Positions 25,960 through 34,608 are shown, counted from the stretch's first letter. The stretch is 64,000 nucleotides of DNA from Nocardiopsis alba DSM 43377 (GCF_000341225.1 NZ_ANAC01000007.1:186001-250000); one strand, 5' to 3'. Notes: generated by a model not told the origin, from the letters alone. Numbers and translations: made by a program.

Positions 25960-25973
25960 GGCATCGTTTTCGG
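25960..25973 (+). promoter_or_regulatory. Candidate LacI operator 2
   Basis: GGCATCGTTTTCGG matches site 1 at 13 of 14 positions in the same orientation and directly follows CATAAT (25954-25959), a probable -10 of the importer operon. A repressor here would cover the transcription start. Confidence 0.5.
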
Positions 25974-26052
25974 TCAATTGGAGGGGATCGGGTCCCGACA
26001 CCTCGAAACCTCACGCGCGCCCTCTCCCCCGTACGGGCGCGAAAGGAGAGCC

Positions 26053-27357
26053 ATGTCAGTTTTTCCACACCGGAGGCGTCTGCTGCGCGCGAGCGGCGCG
26101 GCCCTGGCCGCCTTGGCCCTGACCCTGACCGCCGCCTGCGGTGAGCCCCCGGGCCAGGAGCCCGAGGGTGAGGGCGAGAGCGCCGGACTCGCGGACGACC
26201 CCCAGTTCGTCTGGGCGGTCACCGGAGCCGACCGACAGATCCACGAGGACGTCGCCCGCCTGTGGAACGAGAACAACCCGGACCGGCAGGTCGAGGTCTT
26301 CTTCCTGGCGCCCACGGCCGACGAGCAGCGCCAGGCCATGTTCCAGGACCTCCAGAGCCAGGCCGGCGAGTTCGACGTCCTGGGCCTCGACGTCATCTGG
26401 ACCGGCGAGTTCGCCGAGTTCGGCTACATCGAGAGCCTGGAGGACATGCGCGGCGAGATCGAGGGCGTCAGCCTCCCCGGCGCCATCGACAGCTCCCAGT
26501 GGCAGCAGGAGCTCTACGCCCTCCCGTACTCCTCCAACGGCGCCTTCCTCTACTACCGCACCGACCTGATCGACGAGCCCCCCACGACCTGGGAGGAGCT
26601 CTACGAGACCGGCATGGAGGCCGCCGAGGAGGAGGGCATCGCCCCCTTCGTCGGCCAGGGCGACCAGTACGAGGGCTTCGTCGTCAGCTACCTGGAGATG
26701 TTCTGGTCCGCGGGCGGCGAACTCTTCGACGAGGGCCAGGAGACCTCCACCTTCCTGGAGGGCGACGCCGCGACCACGGCCCTGGACTTCATGATCGAGA
26801 GCCGTGAGAACGGTTTCTACGCCGAGGGCTACGACTCGATGGTCGAGGACGACGCCCGCGCCCTCTTCCAGGCGGGCGAGGCCGTCTACATGCGCAACTG
26901 GCCCTACGCCATCCCGCTCCTGGAGGGGGAGGACGGCGAGGAGAGCGCGGTCGCCGGCGAATTCGCCGTCGCCCCGCTGCCCACCTTCACCGGTGAGGGG
27001 ACCACGAGCGCCCTGGGCGGTCTCAACAACGCGGTCAGCAGCCTCAGCGACAACAAGGAGCTCGCGAGCGAGTTCGTCCTGTGGGCCGCCACCGCCCCCG
27101 AGGCCCAGGCGATCTTGGCCGACCACAGTCTGCCCCCGACCATGCTCAGCACCTACGAGGACGCCGACGACCCCGACTTCGAGATGCTCGGCGACATCCT
27201 CGCCGAGGCCCAGGCCCGCCCGCCGGTGCCCGGCTACAACTCGCTGTCCCTGGCCGTCCAGGACAGCCTGCACCCGGCCTTCCTCGGGCAGCAGGACGCC
27301 GCGACCGCCCTCCAGGCCGTCGACGACGCCGCGAACGACGCGCTCGCGCAGGACTAG
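26053..27357 (+). CDS. Sugar ABC transporter substrate-binding lipoprotein
   Basis: A 434-residue extracellular solute-binding protein. It starts with Arg residues, a hydrophobic stretch and the lipobox LTAAC, so the mature protein is lipid-anchored at about Cys32. The body has family-1 binding-protein features (VFFLAPTADEQRQAMFQDLQ; GLDVIWTGEFAE; LPYSSNGAFLYYRTDLIDEPPTTWEEL, parts quoted; YMRNWPYAIPLLEG). The closest pattern is trehalose/maltose-binding proteins. The ATG at 26053 has a strong GAAAGGAGAG site. First gene of a three-gene importer without its own ATPase. Confidence 0.93.
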   Translation: MSVFPHRRRLLRASGAALAALALTLTAACGEPPGQEPEGEGESAGLADDPQFVWAVTGADRQIHEDVARLWNENNPDRQVEVFFLAPTADEQRQAMFQDLQSQAGEFDVLGLDVIWTGEFAEFGYIESLEDMRGEIEGVSLPGAIDSSQWQQELYALPYSSNGAFLYYRTDLIDEPPTTWEELYETGMEAAEEEGIAPFVGQGDQYEGFVVSYLEMFWSAGGELFDEGQETSTFLEGDAATTALDFMIESRENGFYAEGYDSMVEDDARALFQAGEAVYMRNWPYAIPLLEGEDGEESAVAGEFAVAPLPTFTGEGTTSALGGLNNAVSSLSDNKELASEFVLWAATAPEAQAILADHSLPPTMLSTYEDADDPDFEMLGDILAEAQARPPVPGYNSLSLAVQDSLHPAFLGQQDAATALQAVDDAANDALAQD

Positions 27358-27363
27358 GCCTCG

Positions 27364-28290
27364 ATGAGCAGTAACCCCGCTCCTGCGCCCGGCGCCGTCG
27401 GGTCCGTACGCAGGCGAGCCCAGGGTCTGGGAGAACGGGCGATGGGGCGGATCTTCCTCGCCCCGTCGCTCGGCTTCATGGCCCTGCTCGCGCTCTTCCC
27501 GGTGTTCTACGCCGTCGGGTTGAGCCTCTACAACATCCGCGGCTTCAGCCGGGACCTCGTCGGCGTCGCCAACTACGTCGACGTCCTGACCGACCCCGGT
27601 TTCTGGAACGCCGCCAAGAACACGCTGATCTTCACCGTGGCGTCGGTGTCCCTGGAGTTCGTCGTCGGGATGGCGTTCGCGCTCATCATGCACCAGGCCT
27701 TCGTCGGCCGCGGGTTGACCCGGGCGGTCATCCTCGTGCCATGGGTGATCCCGACCGCCGTCGCCGCCCAGGTGTGGCGGTACATGTTCGACCACAACCC
27801 CGGGTTCGTGAACTGGGTCCTGGGCGCGGACATCAACTGGCTCCGCGACCCGGCCTGGTCCATGGTCGGCATCATCAGCGCCGACGTCTGGAAGACCGCG
27901 CCGTTCGTGGCGCTCCTGCTCCTGGCCGGACTCCAGACCATCCCCCGGGACTACTACGAGGCGGCCAAGGTGGACGGCGCCGGGGCGCTCCAGCGCTTCT
28001 GGTCGATCACCCTGCCGCTGCTGCGCCCGGCGATCGTGGTGGCGTTGTTGTTCCGCACCGTGGACGCGCTGCGGATGTTCGACTTCGCCTACGTGTTCTC
28101 CGGCTACTCGAACTCGTTGGCCACCCTGTCGGTGTACGCGCAGCGGTTCCTGGTCGCGGAACCGCGACTGGGCTACGCCAACGCGCTGTCCACGGTCACG
28201 TTCGTCATCGTCATGCTCGTCGGCCTGGCCTTCATCAGCCGGATGGGCCGGCACATGGTCGGCGACGTGGGTCGGAAGGAGAGGCGATGA
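27364..28290 (+). CDS. Sugar ABC transporter permease (MalF type)
   Basis: A 308-residue permease with six probable membrane segments, the first after FLAPSLGFMALLALFPVFYAVGLS. The EAA loop that docks the ATPase is DYYEAAKVDGAGALQRFWSITLPLLRP (starts ~residue 197; partial). It starts 6 bases after the binding-protein gene and overlaps the next permease by 4 bases (ATGA). With its partner it should import an alpha-glucoside, energised by a shared MsiK-like ATPase encoded elsewhere, as is usual in actinobacteria. Confidence 0.93.
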   Translation: MSSNPAPAPGAVGSVRRRAQGLGERAMGRIFLAPSLGFMALLALFPVFYAVGLSLYNIRGFSRDLVGVANYVDVLTDPGFWNAAKNTLIFTVASVSLEFVVGMAFALIMHQAFVGRGLTRAVILVPWVIPTAVAAQVWRYMFDHNPGFVNWVLGADINWLRDPAWSMVGIISADVWKTAPFVALLLLAGLQTIPRDYYEAAKVDGAGALQRFWSITLPLLRPAIVVALLFRTVDALRMFDFAYVFSGYSNSLATLSVYAQRFLVAEPRLGYANALSTVTFVIVMLVGLAFISRMGRHMVGDVGRKERR

Positions 28291-29189
28291 GCGCCGAACA
28301 GACCCGGAAACCCGTTCGGACGGCCTCCAGGCCACGACGTGACGTGCCTCCGGCCGTGACCAACGCCCTCAAGCTGCTGGGCCTGCTCGTCGTCCTGCTC
28401 TGGTGCCTCTTCCCGTTCCTGTGGATGGCGATGACCAGCCTGCGCACCGGCTCGGCGGCGCTGACGGACCCGAACATCTTCCAGGGGCCGTTCTCCTTCG
28501 GGAACTACGAGGAGGTCCTCGGGCAGGGCTTCCACTTCGCGTTGCGCAACTCGCTGATCGTGGCGGCCGCGACCACGCTGATCTGCATCCCCGTGGCCTC
28601 GCTGGCCGGGTACGCGCTGGCGCGGCTCCCCTTGGCGGGCAAGTTCGCGTTGCTCGCGGCGACCCTGGTGGCGACGCTGTTCCCGCCGGTGGCCCTGGTC
28701 AACCCGCTGTACCAGATGTACATGCGGCTCAACGAGTGGACCGGGATCAACCTGCTCAACTCCTACACGGGCATGGTCGTGCCGTACGTGGCGCTGACCC
28801 TGCCGCTGTCCATCTTCATCCTCGCGACCTTCTTCTCCGGTATCCCCAAGGAGATCGAGGAATCGGCGAAGGTCGACGGTGCCACGCCCTTCCAGGCCTT
28901 CCTGAAGGTGGTGGCGCCGTTGGCGGCGCCGGGTGTGGGCGCGGCGTCGATCCTGACCTTCGTGTACGCGACCAACGAGTTCCTGCTGGCCTTCTCGTTC
29001 GCTCCGCGCGATCTGAACGTGCAGACCGTTCCGGTCTTCGTGGGCACCTTCGAACGGGTCGGCTACGAGAACCCGATCGGCCAGATCATGGCCGCCTCGG
29101 TACTGGTCTCCCTCCCGCTGATCGTCTTCGCCTTGATCCTTCAACGCAGGATCGTGGCGGGGCTGACCTCGGGAGCGGTCAAGGGCTGA
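28287..29189 (+). CDS. Sugar ABC transporter permease (MalG type)
   Basis: A 300-residue permease, six membrane segments, with the EAA loop EIEESAKVDGATPFQAFLKV and the ending VAGLTSGAVKG typical of MalG-like subunits. Its ATG lies in the overlap ATGA with the upstream permease stop, and GGAAGGAGAGG precedes it. It closes the importer operon, which ends in a strong bidirectional terminator. Confidence 0.93.
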   Translation: MSAEQTRKPVRTASRPRRDVPPAVTNALKLLGLLVVLLWCLFPFLWMAMTSLRTGSAALTDPNIFQGPFSFGNYEEVLGQGFHFALRNSLIVAAATTLICIPVASLAGYALARLPLAGKFALLAATLVATLFPPVALVNPLYQMYMRLNEWTGINLLNSYTGMVVPYVALTLPLSIFILATFFSGIPKEIEESAKVDGATPFQAFLKVVAPLAAPGVGAASILTFVYATNEFLLAFSFAPRDLNVQTVPVFVGTFERVGYENPIGQIMAASVLVSLPLIVFALILQRRIVAGLTSGAVKG

Positions 29190-29192
29190 CCC

Positions 29193-29239
29193 GACGACCG
29201 GTGTCCCGGGCCCCGCACGAGGCCCGGGACACCGTCGTC
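29193..29239. terminator. Strong bidirectional terminator
   Basis: GACGAC plus GGTGTCCCGGGCC pairs with GGCCCGGGACACC plus GTCGTC, a 19-bp stem with one bulge and an 8-base loop, between two convergent transcription units. Confidence 0.9.
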
Positions 29240-29240
29240 C

Positions 29241-30407
29241 TCAGGGGCGCCGACGGACGTCGTCGGCGCTCAGGTCGGCGACGTCACGCCCCATCAACTC
29301 GGCGGTGATCTGTACCTCGGCCAGGATCGACCGCAGTACGTGCTCGACCCCGGCCGCGCCGTCCACGGCCAGCCCGTACACCCAGGGGCGGCCCACCAGG
29401 ACGGCCTTGGCGCCCAGGGCCATCGCCACCACCACGTCCGCACCCGACCGGACACCGGAGTCGAACAGGACCTCGGCCCGGTCGCCCACGGCCTCGACGA
29501 CCTCGGGCAGCGCGTCCAGCGCGGCCACCGCCGCGTCCACCTGCCGACCGCCGTGGTTGCTCACCACGATCCCGTCGATCCCCGCGTCGACCAGCTCCTC
29601 GGCCTCGTCCGCGCGTACGACCCCCTTGACCAGGACGGGCAGATCCGTCCACTCGCGGATCCGGGCGATGTTGTCGGTGCTCAACGCCCGGTTGGAGAAG
29701 GACCCGAGGAAGTGCAGGACCGCCTCGGTCAGCACCCCTCCCGGTTCCGGCTCCTCCTTCAGACGGGACCCGAAGACCGGATCGCCGTAGTAGTTCGCCG
29801 TGCCCTGACCGCGCAGGAACGGCAGATGCCCCTGGGAGAGGTCGCGGGGACGCCAACCCAGCCGCGAGGTGTCGGTGGTGACCACGATCGCCCGCGCACC
29901 CGCGGCGGTGGCCCGACGCACGAACGACTCGGCCAGCTCGTCGTCCCCCGGCCAATAGAGCTGGTACCACCAGGAGTCGGCGACCTCGGCGACCTCCTCC
30001 ATCGAGGTGGAGGCGGCCGTGGACAGCACCACCGGGACACCCAGGGCGTTCGCGCCCCTGGTCAGGGCCCGTTCGCTTTCGGGGTGCACCTGCTCCAGCA
30101 CCCCGACCGGGGCGGTCAGCAGGGGAGAGGGGTACCGTTCGCCGAACAGGGTGACGCCCGTGTCCCCGGCGTTCTCGGCGCCGGGCCGCAGCCCTCGGGG
30201 CCTCAACGCGTAACGGGAGAAGGCCTCGACGTTGGCGTCCGCCGTACGTTCGCGCCCGGCGCTCCCCTCCACGTAGCCGAACGGTCCGGGGTCCAGGATC
30301 TCGCGGGCCCGGTCCCGCAGCTCGTCGTGATCGTAGGGCAGGTGCGGCAGCACACCGTTGGTCGCGTCGGCGTAGACACCGTCCTGGTATCGGGCGTAGT
30401 CGCTCAT
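29241..30407 (-). CDS. FMN-dependent alpha-hydroxy-acid oxidising enzyme (lactate 2-monooxygenase-like)
   Basis: A 388-residue flavoenzyme of the lactate oxidase/glycolate oxidase/MDH family. Key motifs: GSAGRERTADANVEAF, LLTAPVG, STAASTSMEEV, YQLYWP, VLVKGVV (substrate Lys), SNHGGRQVD (catalytic His and Arg) and FDSGVRSGADVV. It oxidises an L-2-hydroxyacid; lactate 2-monooxygenase or lactate oxidase are the nearest choices. GGAAGGGATTC gives a good ribosome-binding site for the ATG at 30407. It follows the ABC exporter gene on the same strand after 158 bases, with no obvious functional link. Confidence 0.9.
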   Translation of the reverse strand: MSDYARYQDGVYADATNGVLPHLPYDHDELRDRAREILDPGPFGYVEGSAGRERTADANVEAFSRYALRPRGLRPGAENAGDTGVTLFGERYPSPLLTAPVGVLEQVHPESERALTRGANALGVPVVLSTAASTSMEEVAEVADSWWYQLYWPGDDELAESFVRRATAAGARAIVVTTDTSRLGWRPRDLSQGHLPFLRGQGTANYYGDPVFGSRLKEEPEPGGVLTEAVLHFLGSFSNRALSTDNIARIREWTDLPVLVKGVVRADEAEELVDAGIDGIVVSNHGGRQVDAAVAALDALPEVVEAVGDRAEVLFDSGVRSGADVVVAMALGAKAVLVGRPWVYGLAVDGAAGVEHVLRSILAEVQITAELMGRDVADLSADDVRRRP

Positions 30408-30565
30408 GAATCCCTTCCGTGCGCCGAGGCGCCGGGGTCCCGTGCGCCGGGGGAGCGCACGGTCGGACAGGTCGCCGCGGGGCCGGGGCGAGCGCCCCGG
30501 CCCCGCGGCGAGCGGGCCGTTCGCGCCCTACGACCCGCTCTGCGGTGGATGGTACTGCCGAGAGC

Positions 30566-32416
30566 TCAGAGGGGGGAGACCCCCGTGACGACCTCTTCCC
30601 GTCCCCGCTCGTCGTTCCCTCCGATGTGCAGGGCCGCGACGAGCTCCCGGTACAGGGAGTCCCGTTCCAGGAGTTCCTCGTGCGTGCCCTGGGCACGGAT
30701 CCGGCCCTCCTCCATCAGCAGGATGCGGTCGGCGTGGATGACCGTCGACAGGCGGTGCGCGATGGTGATCACCGATCCGCGGTCGGCCTGACGGCGCACG
30801 CTCTCGGTGATGGCGGCCTCGGTGATCGCGTCCACCTGGGAGGTGGCCTCGTCCAACAGCAGCACGTCCGGGGAACCGAGCAGGGCGCGGGCCAGGGCGA
30901 TGCGCTGACGCTGCCCGCCGGAGAGCGAGGTGGAGTCCAAGGGCGAGTCCAGCCCCTCGTCCAAGGCCTCGATCTTCTCGGTCAACCGGACCTCGTCGAG
31001 GACGCGGCGCACCTCGTCCTCGCCCGCTTCGGGACGGGTGAACAGCAGGTTGTCGCGGATGGTGCCGGGCACCACCGGTGTGTCCTGCTCGACGTAGGAG
31101 AAACGTCCCCGGACCCGACCGGGGGACAGCTCCCGGTAGGGGGTGCCGTCCAGCAGTAGTTCGCCTTGCTCGGGCTCCAGGAAACGCAGGAGAAGGGAGA
31201 GCACCGTGGTCTTGCCGGCTCCGGAGGGGCCCACGATGGCGGTGTGCCCTCGCATGGGGACGGTCAGGTCGACCCGGTCCAGCGCGGCGGCGGCCCCGGG
31301 GGCGTAGCGGGCGGTGACCCCGCGCAGCTCCAACAGCGGGCCGGTGCGATCGCCGGTGGAGTGAGGGTCCGGCCCGGTGGCGGGCCCGTCGAGGGGCTCC
31401 GCGTCCGGTTCGAGCGGGATGGCCTCCACCTCGCGGATGCGCTTGGCGGCGGCGATGCCGGACTGGAGCGTGGTCACGCTCTGGGAGAGCTCCATGACCG
31501 GGTTCATCAGGGAGAACGCGTACAGCAGGAAGGCCACCAGGGTGGAGACACCGATCTCGCCCGAGGAGACGCGCAGGGCGCCGACGGCGAGGATGGCGAT
31601 GATGGAGAGCTGGACACCGCCGAAGGCGAGCGTCCAGGCCACGGCCTGCCGGCGCACCGCGCGGACGCCGTGCTCGGCGGCCTCCTCGGCGTGTTCGAGG
31701 ATGTGGGAGCCCAGACGTTCCTCGGCGCGGCTCACCTTGACGGTGCGGATCGCCCGCAGAGAGCCTTCGAGGATTCCGCCCATCAGACCGAGGGAGGCCT
31801 GGGCCTTCTCCTGACTCTTGGCGATGGCCGGCATCAGGGTGAGGAACAGGATCGTCACGATGACCACGGCGGTCACGGTGACCCCGAGCAGGATCAGGTC
31901 CAGCACGCCCATCATGATCAGGGTCCCGATGAGCAGGACCCCGCCGTTGATCAGGCTGATGACGCTGCTGGAGGCGGCCTCGCGCAGCAGGACGGTATCG
32001 GAGGTGGCCCGGGTGACGAGTTCCCCGGAGGAACGGCGGCTCAGGGGGAGCAGCGCGGCCCGGAAGTAGCGGCGCACGAGGGAGGCGCGCGCGTCCAGGA
32101 CGACCTTCTCCGCGACGGTGCCCAGCACGATCCAGTGCCACATGCCGAAGACGAGGCCGCTGACGAACAGGCAGAGCAGGATCGCGATCGGCATGGCCAG
32201 GGAGCCCGCGTCGGACACGGTGTCCAGGACCAGCTTGATCACCATCGGGTTGGCCAGTTCCAGGGCCGACCCGAGCAGGGCCAGGACCAGTCCGAGCAGG
32301 AGCTTGGAGCGGTGCGGGCGCACGAAGGACCAGAGCACGCGCAGTTGCGCGAATCGGGGCTCGGGGGACGCGGGCGCGATGGGAGGTCTTTCGTCGGTCG
32401 GGGAATGATCAGTCAT
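30566..32416 (-). CDS. ABC transporter, fused permease and ATP-binding exporter
   Basis: A 616-residue half-transporter. Residues ~30-330 hold six membrane segments (e.g. MPIAILLCLFVSGLVFGMWHWIVLG region and SLINGGVLLIGTLIMMGVLDLI); the ATPase has Walker A VGPSGAGKTT, Q-loop SYVEQDTPV, signature LSGGQRQRIALARALL, Walker B VLLLDEAT and the switch His in IAHRLST. It likely works as a homodimer exporting a drug, lipid or metabolite. The divergent TetR gene and the inverted repeat in the shared promoter suggest substrate-induced expression. The start at 32416 has only a short leader. Confidence 0.93.
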   Translation of the reverse strand: MTDHSPTDERPPIAPASPEPRFAQLRVLWSFVRPHRSKLLLGLVLALLGSALELANPMVIKLVLDTVSDAGSLAMPIAILLCLFVSGLVFGMWHWIVLGTVAEKVVLDARASLVRRYFRAALLPLSRRSSGELVTRATSDTVLLREAASSSVISLINGGVLLIGTLIMMGVLDLILLGVTVTAVVIVTILFLTLMPAIAKSQEKAQASLGLMGGILEGSLRAIRTVKVSRAEERLGSHILEHAEEAAEHGVRAVRRQAVAWTLAFGGVQLSIIAILAVGALRVSSGEIGVSTLVAFLLYAFSLMNPVMELSQSVTTLQSGIAAAKRIREVEAIPLEPDAEPLDGPATGPDPHSTGDRTGPLLELRGVTARYAPGAAAALDRVDLTVPMRGHTAIVGPSGAGKTTVLSLLLRFLEPEQGELLLDGTPYRELSPGRVRGRFSYVEQDTPVVPGTIRDNLLFTRPEAGEDEVRRVLDEVRLTEKIEALDEGLDSPLDSTSLSGGQRQRIALARALLGSPDVLLLDEATSQVDAITEAAITESVRRQADRGSVITIAHRLSTVIHADRILLMEEGRIRAQGTHEELLERDSLYRELVAALHIGGNDERGREEVVTGVSPL

Positions 32417-32427
32417 GATCTGAATTA

Positions 32428-32476
32428 GGTCATGTGTGACCCATTATTGTCAAGAAGATACCCATCACTCTAGGAT
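32428..32476. promoter_or_regulatory. Divergent promoters and TetR operator
   Basis: GGTCA-TGTG-TGACC (32428-32441) is a 14-base inverted repeat. On the plus strand TTGTCA (32447-32452), an 18-base gap and TAGGAT (32471-32476) lead to the tetR ATG 6 bases on (leaderless). On the minus strand TTGACA (32454-32449) reads toward the exporter, overlapping the other -35; the repeat lies between it and TAATTC. Confidence 0.65.
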
Positions 32477-32482
32477 GAGGGC

Positions 32483-33070
32483 ATGGTGAAGAGCTCTCCC
32501 TCAGAAGACGAGACGAGGACCCGAGCACGCACCCGACGCGCGATCCTGGACGCGGCGGTCGAGGTGCTGGCGAAGAATCGGTCGGCGCCCCTCTCCCAGG
32601 TGGCGGCCGAGGCGGGGGTGGCGCGCAGTACCCTCCAGCGCTACTTCGCCGAACGCGCCGATCTCGTCGCCGCGCTGGGCGACTACGCCGAGGAGCTCAT
32701 CAACGAGGCCACCGAACGCGCCCGGGTCGACGAGGGCACCGCCCTGGAGGCCTTCTCTCGCTTGGCCTCCGAGTACTTCGCCCTGCGCAAGGTCGCCCTG
32801 CTCGCCTTCGAAGGGGAGAGCGAGAGCAGCGCTCAGGAGGAACAGGACTGCGGCCCAGGCGACCTCGCCCTCTACGAACTCGTCGAACGCGGCCACGAGG
32901 ACGGCAGCATCGACCCCCGGATCACCCCGCTGTGGGCCCAGCAGCTCCTGTGGTCCATGCTCTACTCGGGCTGGACGTACTCGTCCATCGCCAGGGTGCC
33001 GGTCTTCGAGTCGCACAACATGTGCGTGATGTCGCTGGTCAAGGCGCTCGCCCGGGAACGGCGCGACTGA
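32483..33070 (+). CDS. TetR/AcrR-family transcriptional regulator
   Basis: A 195-residue regulator with an N-terminal helix-turn-helix (ARTRRAILDAAVEVLAKNRSAPLSQVAAEAGVARSTLQRYFAERADLVAAL, residues ~12-62, seen in the usual spacing) and a helical ligand domain. It is transcribed away from the ABC exporter and probably represses it through the inverted repeat at 32428-32441. Its own message appears leaderless. Confidence 0.92.
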   Translation: MVKSSPSEDETRTRARTRRAILDAAVEVLAKNRSAPLSQVAAEAGVARSTLQRYFAERADLVAALGDYAEELINEATERARVDEGTALEAFSRLASEYFALRKVALLAFEGESESSAQEEQDCGPGDLALYELVERGHEDGSIDPRITPLWAQQLLWSMLYSGWTYSSIARVPVFESHNMCVMSLVKALARERRD

Positions 33071-33136
33071 CCGCGGACACGACGGAGCCGGAGGTCGCCA
33101 TCGCGGCCCCCGGCTCTCGAACGTCGACGCCCGGCC

Positions 33137-33457
33137 CTACAGGTACAGGCCGGTGCCCCGCTCCGGGGCCTCGTTCGCGATCGCGTGCACGTCCCGCTCC
33201 CGCAGGATGACGTACCGTTCGCCGTTCAACTCGACCTCACCCTGCTCCTCGGGGTCGAAGAGCACACGGTCTCCGGTCTTCACGTGCCGGGCGCCGGTCC
33301 CCGCGCCGCGGACCTCGCCCCACGCGAGCCGGGTCGCCAACTTCACCGTGTCCGGGATGACCAGACCGGCGCTGCTGCGCCGCTCACTCTTGTCCGGGAC
33401 CGCCTTCACCAACAGGCGATCGTGGAGCATCTGGATTTCAAGCTTGGATTCGGGCAC
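33137..33457 (-). CDS. GroES-like co-chaperone paralogue
   Basis: A 106-residue GroES-fold protein: LHDRLLVKAVPDKSERRSSAGLVIP at the start (the mobile-loop zone), VKTGDRVLFDPEEQGEVELNGERYVILRERDVHAI at the end (parts). Unlike the main GroES it is not beside groEL and it has a distinct C-terminal tail (ANEAPERGTGLYL). The mobile loop carries Arg-Arg-Ser-Ser-Ala-Gly-Leu-Val-Ile-Pro, close to the canonical G-G-I-x-L/I-P pattern. It may modify GroEL behaviour or have another partner. GTG at 33457 has TATCCT 6 bases upstream and so seems leaderless; an internal ATG at 33430 is possible. Confidence 0.8.
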   Translation of the reverse strand: MPESKLEIQMLHDRLLVKAVPDKSERRSSAGLVIPDTVKLATRLAWGEVRGAGTGARHVKTGDRVLFDPEEQGEVELNGERYVILRERDVHAIANEAPERGTGLYL

Positions 33458-33463
33458 ACCCCC

Positions 33464-33469
33464 AGGATA
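33464..33469 (-). promoter_or_regulatory. -10 element TATCCT, leaderless start of the GroES-like gene
   Basis: On the minus strand TATCCT plus GGGGGT leads straight to GTG at 33457. Confidence 0.5.
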
Positions 33470-33545
33470 TTCACCTTCGCGCCGGGTCGCCTCCGCTCCC
33501 GGGAGCCCTCGCGCAACCCCCGGGACCCCCGGCGTTCGACTCTGG

Positions 33546-33574
33546 TTCGACCGGCTCTTGAAATCCGGTAGAGT
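33546..33574 (+). promoter_or_regulatory. Promoter of tRNA-Ala copy 2
   Basis: TTCGAC (33546-33551), 17-base spacer, TAGAGT (33569-33574). The tRNA starts 37 bases later. Confidence 0.7.
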
Positions 33575-33611
33575 ACTGCCATGCCGAACGGGGAAACCGT
33601 CCGGCAGACCA

Positions 33612-33684
33612 GGGGCTATGGCGCAGTTGGTAGCGCGCCTCCATGGCATGGAGGAGGTCTGGGGTTCGAATCCCCATAGCTCCA
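33612..33684 (+). tRNA. tRNA-Ala (anticodon GGC), copy 2
   Basis: 73 bases, identical to the copy at 19265 through all arms; GGC sits in the loop ATGGCAT between CCTCC and GGAGG. CCA is not encoded. Flanking DNA differs from the other copies, so it is not part of a larger duplication. Confidence 0.98.
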
Positions 33685-33700
33685 CTGGACGACGATCTTC

Positions 33701-33734
33701 GGACCCCGTCCCGCGAAATCGCGGGACGGGGTCC
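33701..33734 (+). terminator. Terminator of tRNA-Ala copy 2
   Basis: A perfect 15-bp stem (GGACCCCGTCCCGCG and its complement) with an AAAT loop, followed by TTTCGT. Confidence 0.92.
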
Positions 33735-33775
33735 TTTCGTCGTTCCGGCCCTCTGGGGAGCGGAGAGGGCGTGAG

Positions 33776-33781
33776 TAGAAT
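33776..33781 (+). promoter_or_regulatory. -10 element TAGAAT, leaderless start of the Nudix gene
   Basis: TAGAAT ends 6 bases before the ATG at 33788; no Shine-Dalgarno sequence is seen. Confidence 0.6.
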
Positions 33782-33787
33782 CCGCTC

Positions 33788-34231
33788 ATGGTCGACGCCC
33801 ACGACGTACCCGATCCCGAACCCGGCCGGACCACCGAACGCGTTCCCGCGGCCGGCACCGTCGTCACCGACGACCTGGGGCGGCTGCTGCTCGTCCTGCG
33901 GGGGACGGAACCGGAGAAGGGCCGCTGGTCCGTGCCCGGGGGCTCGGTCGAGCCGGGGGAGACCTTCGCGAGGGCGGCCGCCCGGGAGACGCTGGAGGAG
34001 ACCGGGCTCGTCGTCGAGATCGGGCGTGAACTGTGGACCGTGGAGATCCCGGCCGGTGACGGCCGGGTGTACGAGGTGCGCGACTTCGCGGCCACCGTCA
34101 TCGCCGGCGTTCCGCGGGCCGGGGACGACGCGGAGGACGTGCGCTGGTTCGCCCCGGACGAACTCGACGAGGTGCCGTTGGCCCGCGGTCTGCGCGACCA
34201 CTTGGCGCGCGCCGGGGTCATCCCCGCCTGA
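33788..34231 (+). CDS. Nudix hydrolase
   Basis: A 147-residue Nudix protein. The Nudix box occupies residues 52-74 and fits G-x5-E-x7-R-E-x-x-E-E-x-G (GSVEPGE ... RETLEETGL), the metal-binding helix that hydrolyses nucleoside diphosphate-linked compounds. RWSVPGG precedes it and the C-terminal VRWFAPDELDEVPL is typical of MutT/ADP-ribose-type members. Substrate unknown. It lies between two tRNA-Ala genes and appears leaderless. Confidence 0.92.
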   Translation: MVDAHDVPDPEPGRTTERVPAAGTVVTDDLGRLLLVLRGTEPEKGRWSVPGGSVEPGETFARAAARETLEETGLVVEIGRELWTVEIPAGDGRVYEVRDFAATVIAGVPRAGDDAEDVRWFAPDELDEVPLARGLRDHLARAGVIPA

Positions 34232-34270
34232 CGGGGCGCCCGGGCCCTCCGGCCCACGCGGCGCACACGT

Positions 34271-34486
34271 TCAGGCCCCGTTCTCCTCCTTCGCCTGCGA
34301 GAGACGGGCGACCAAGGCCAGGAATTCGGGATCGGACGAGGTGAGACGGTCCACCTCGGTGCCGTCGTCGCAGGTCTCCAGGGAGACGGTCACCCGGGTC
34401 GCGGTCCGTTCCAGGACCCGCCACGGCGCTCCGTGCTCGTCCCAACGTCGTAGTGCTCGTATCTGAGGGTTCTCGGACGTCGTCAC
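34271..34486 (-). CDS. Conserved small hypothetical protein
   Basis: A 71-residue protein (TTSENPQIRALRRWDEHG start, PWRVLERTATRVTVSLETCDDGTEVDRL centre) with good codon bias. GAGGAGG lies 5 bases before the GTG at 34486, which fixes the start. No membrane segment or known motif; the pattern suggests a small beta-sheet protein with a C-terminal helix. Function unknown. It converges with the Nudix gene. Confidence 0.7.
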   Translation of the reverse strand: MTTSENPQIRALRRWDEHGAPWRVLERTATRVTVSLETCDDGTEVDRLTSSDPEFLALVARLSQAKEENGA

Positions 34487-34608
34487 ACCGACCTCCTCGT
34501 GTCGGACCTTCAGAATACGTTCCGTTCCGGCCGGGCCTCCAGCCCCGTCGTTCCACCGAGGAGCGGGGGAACGGCGGCCGGGGCGGGAGGGGCGTGGGCG
34601 GGAACACG

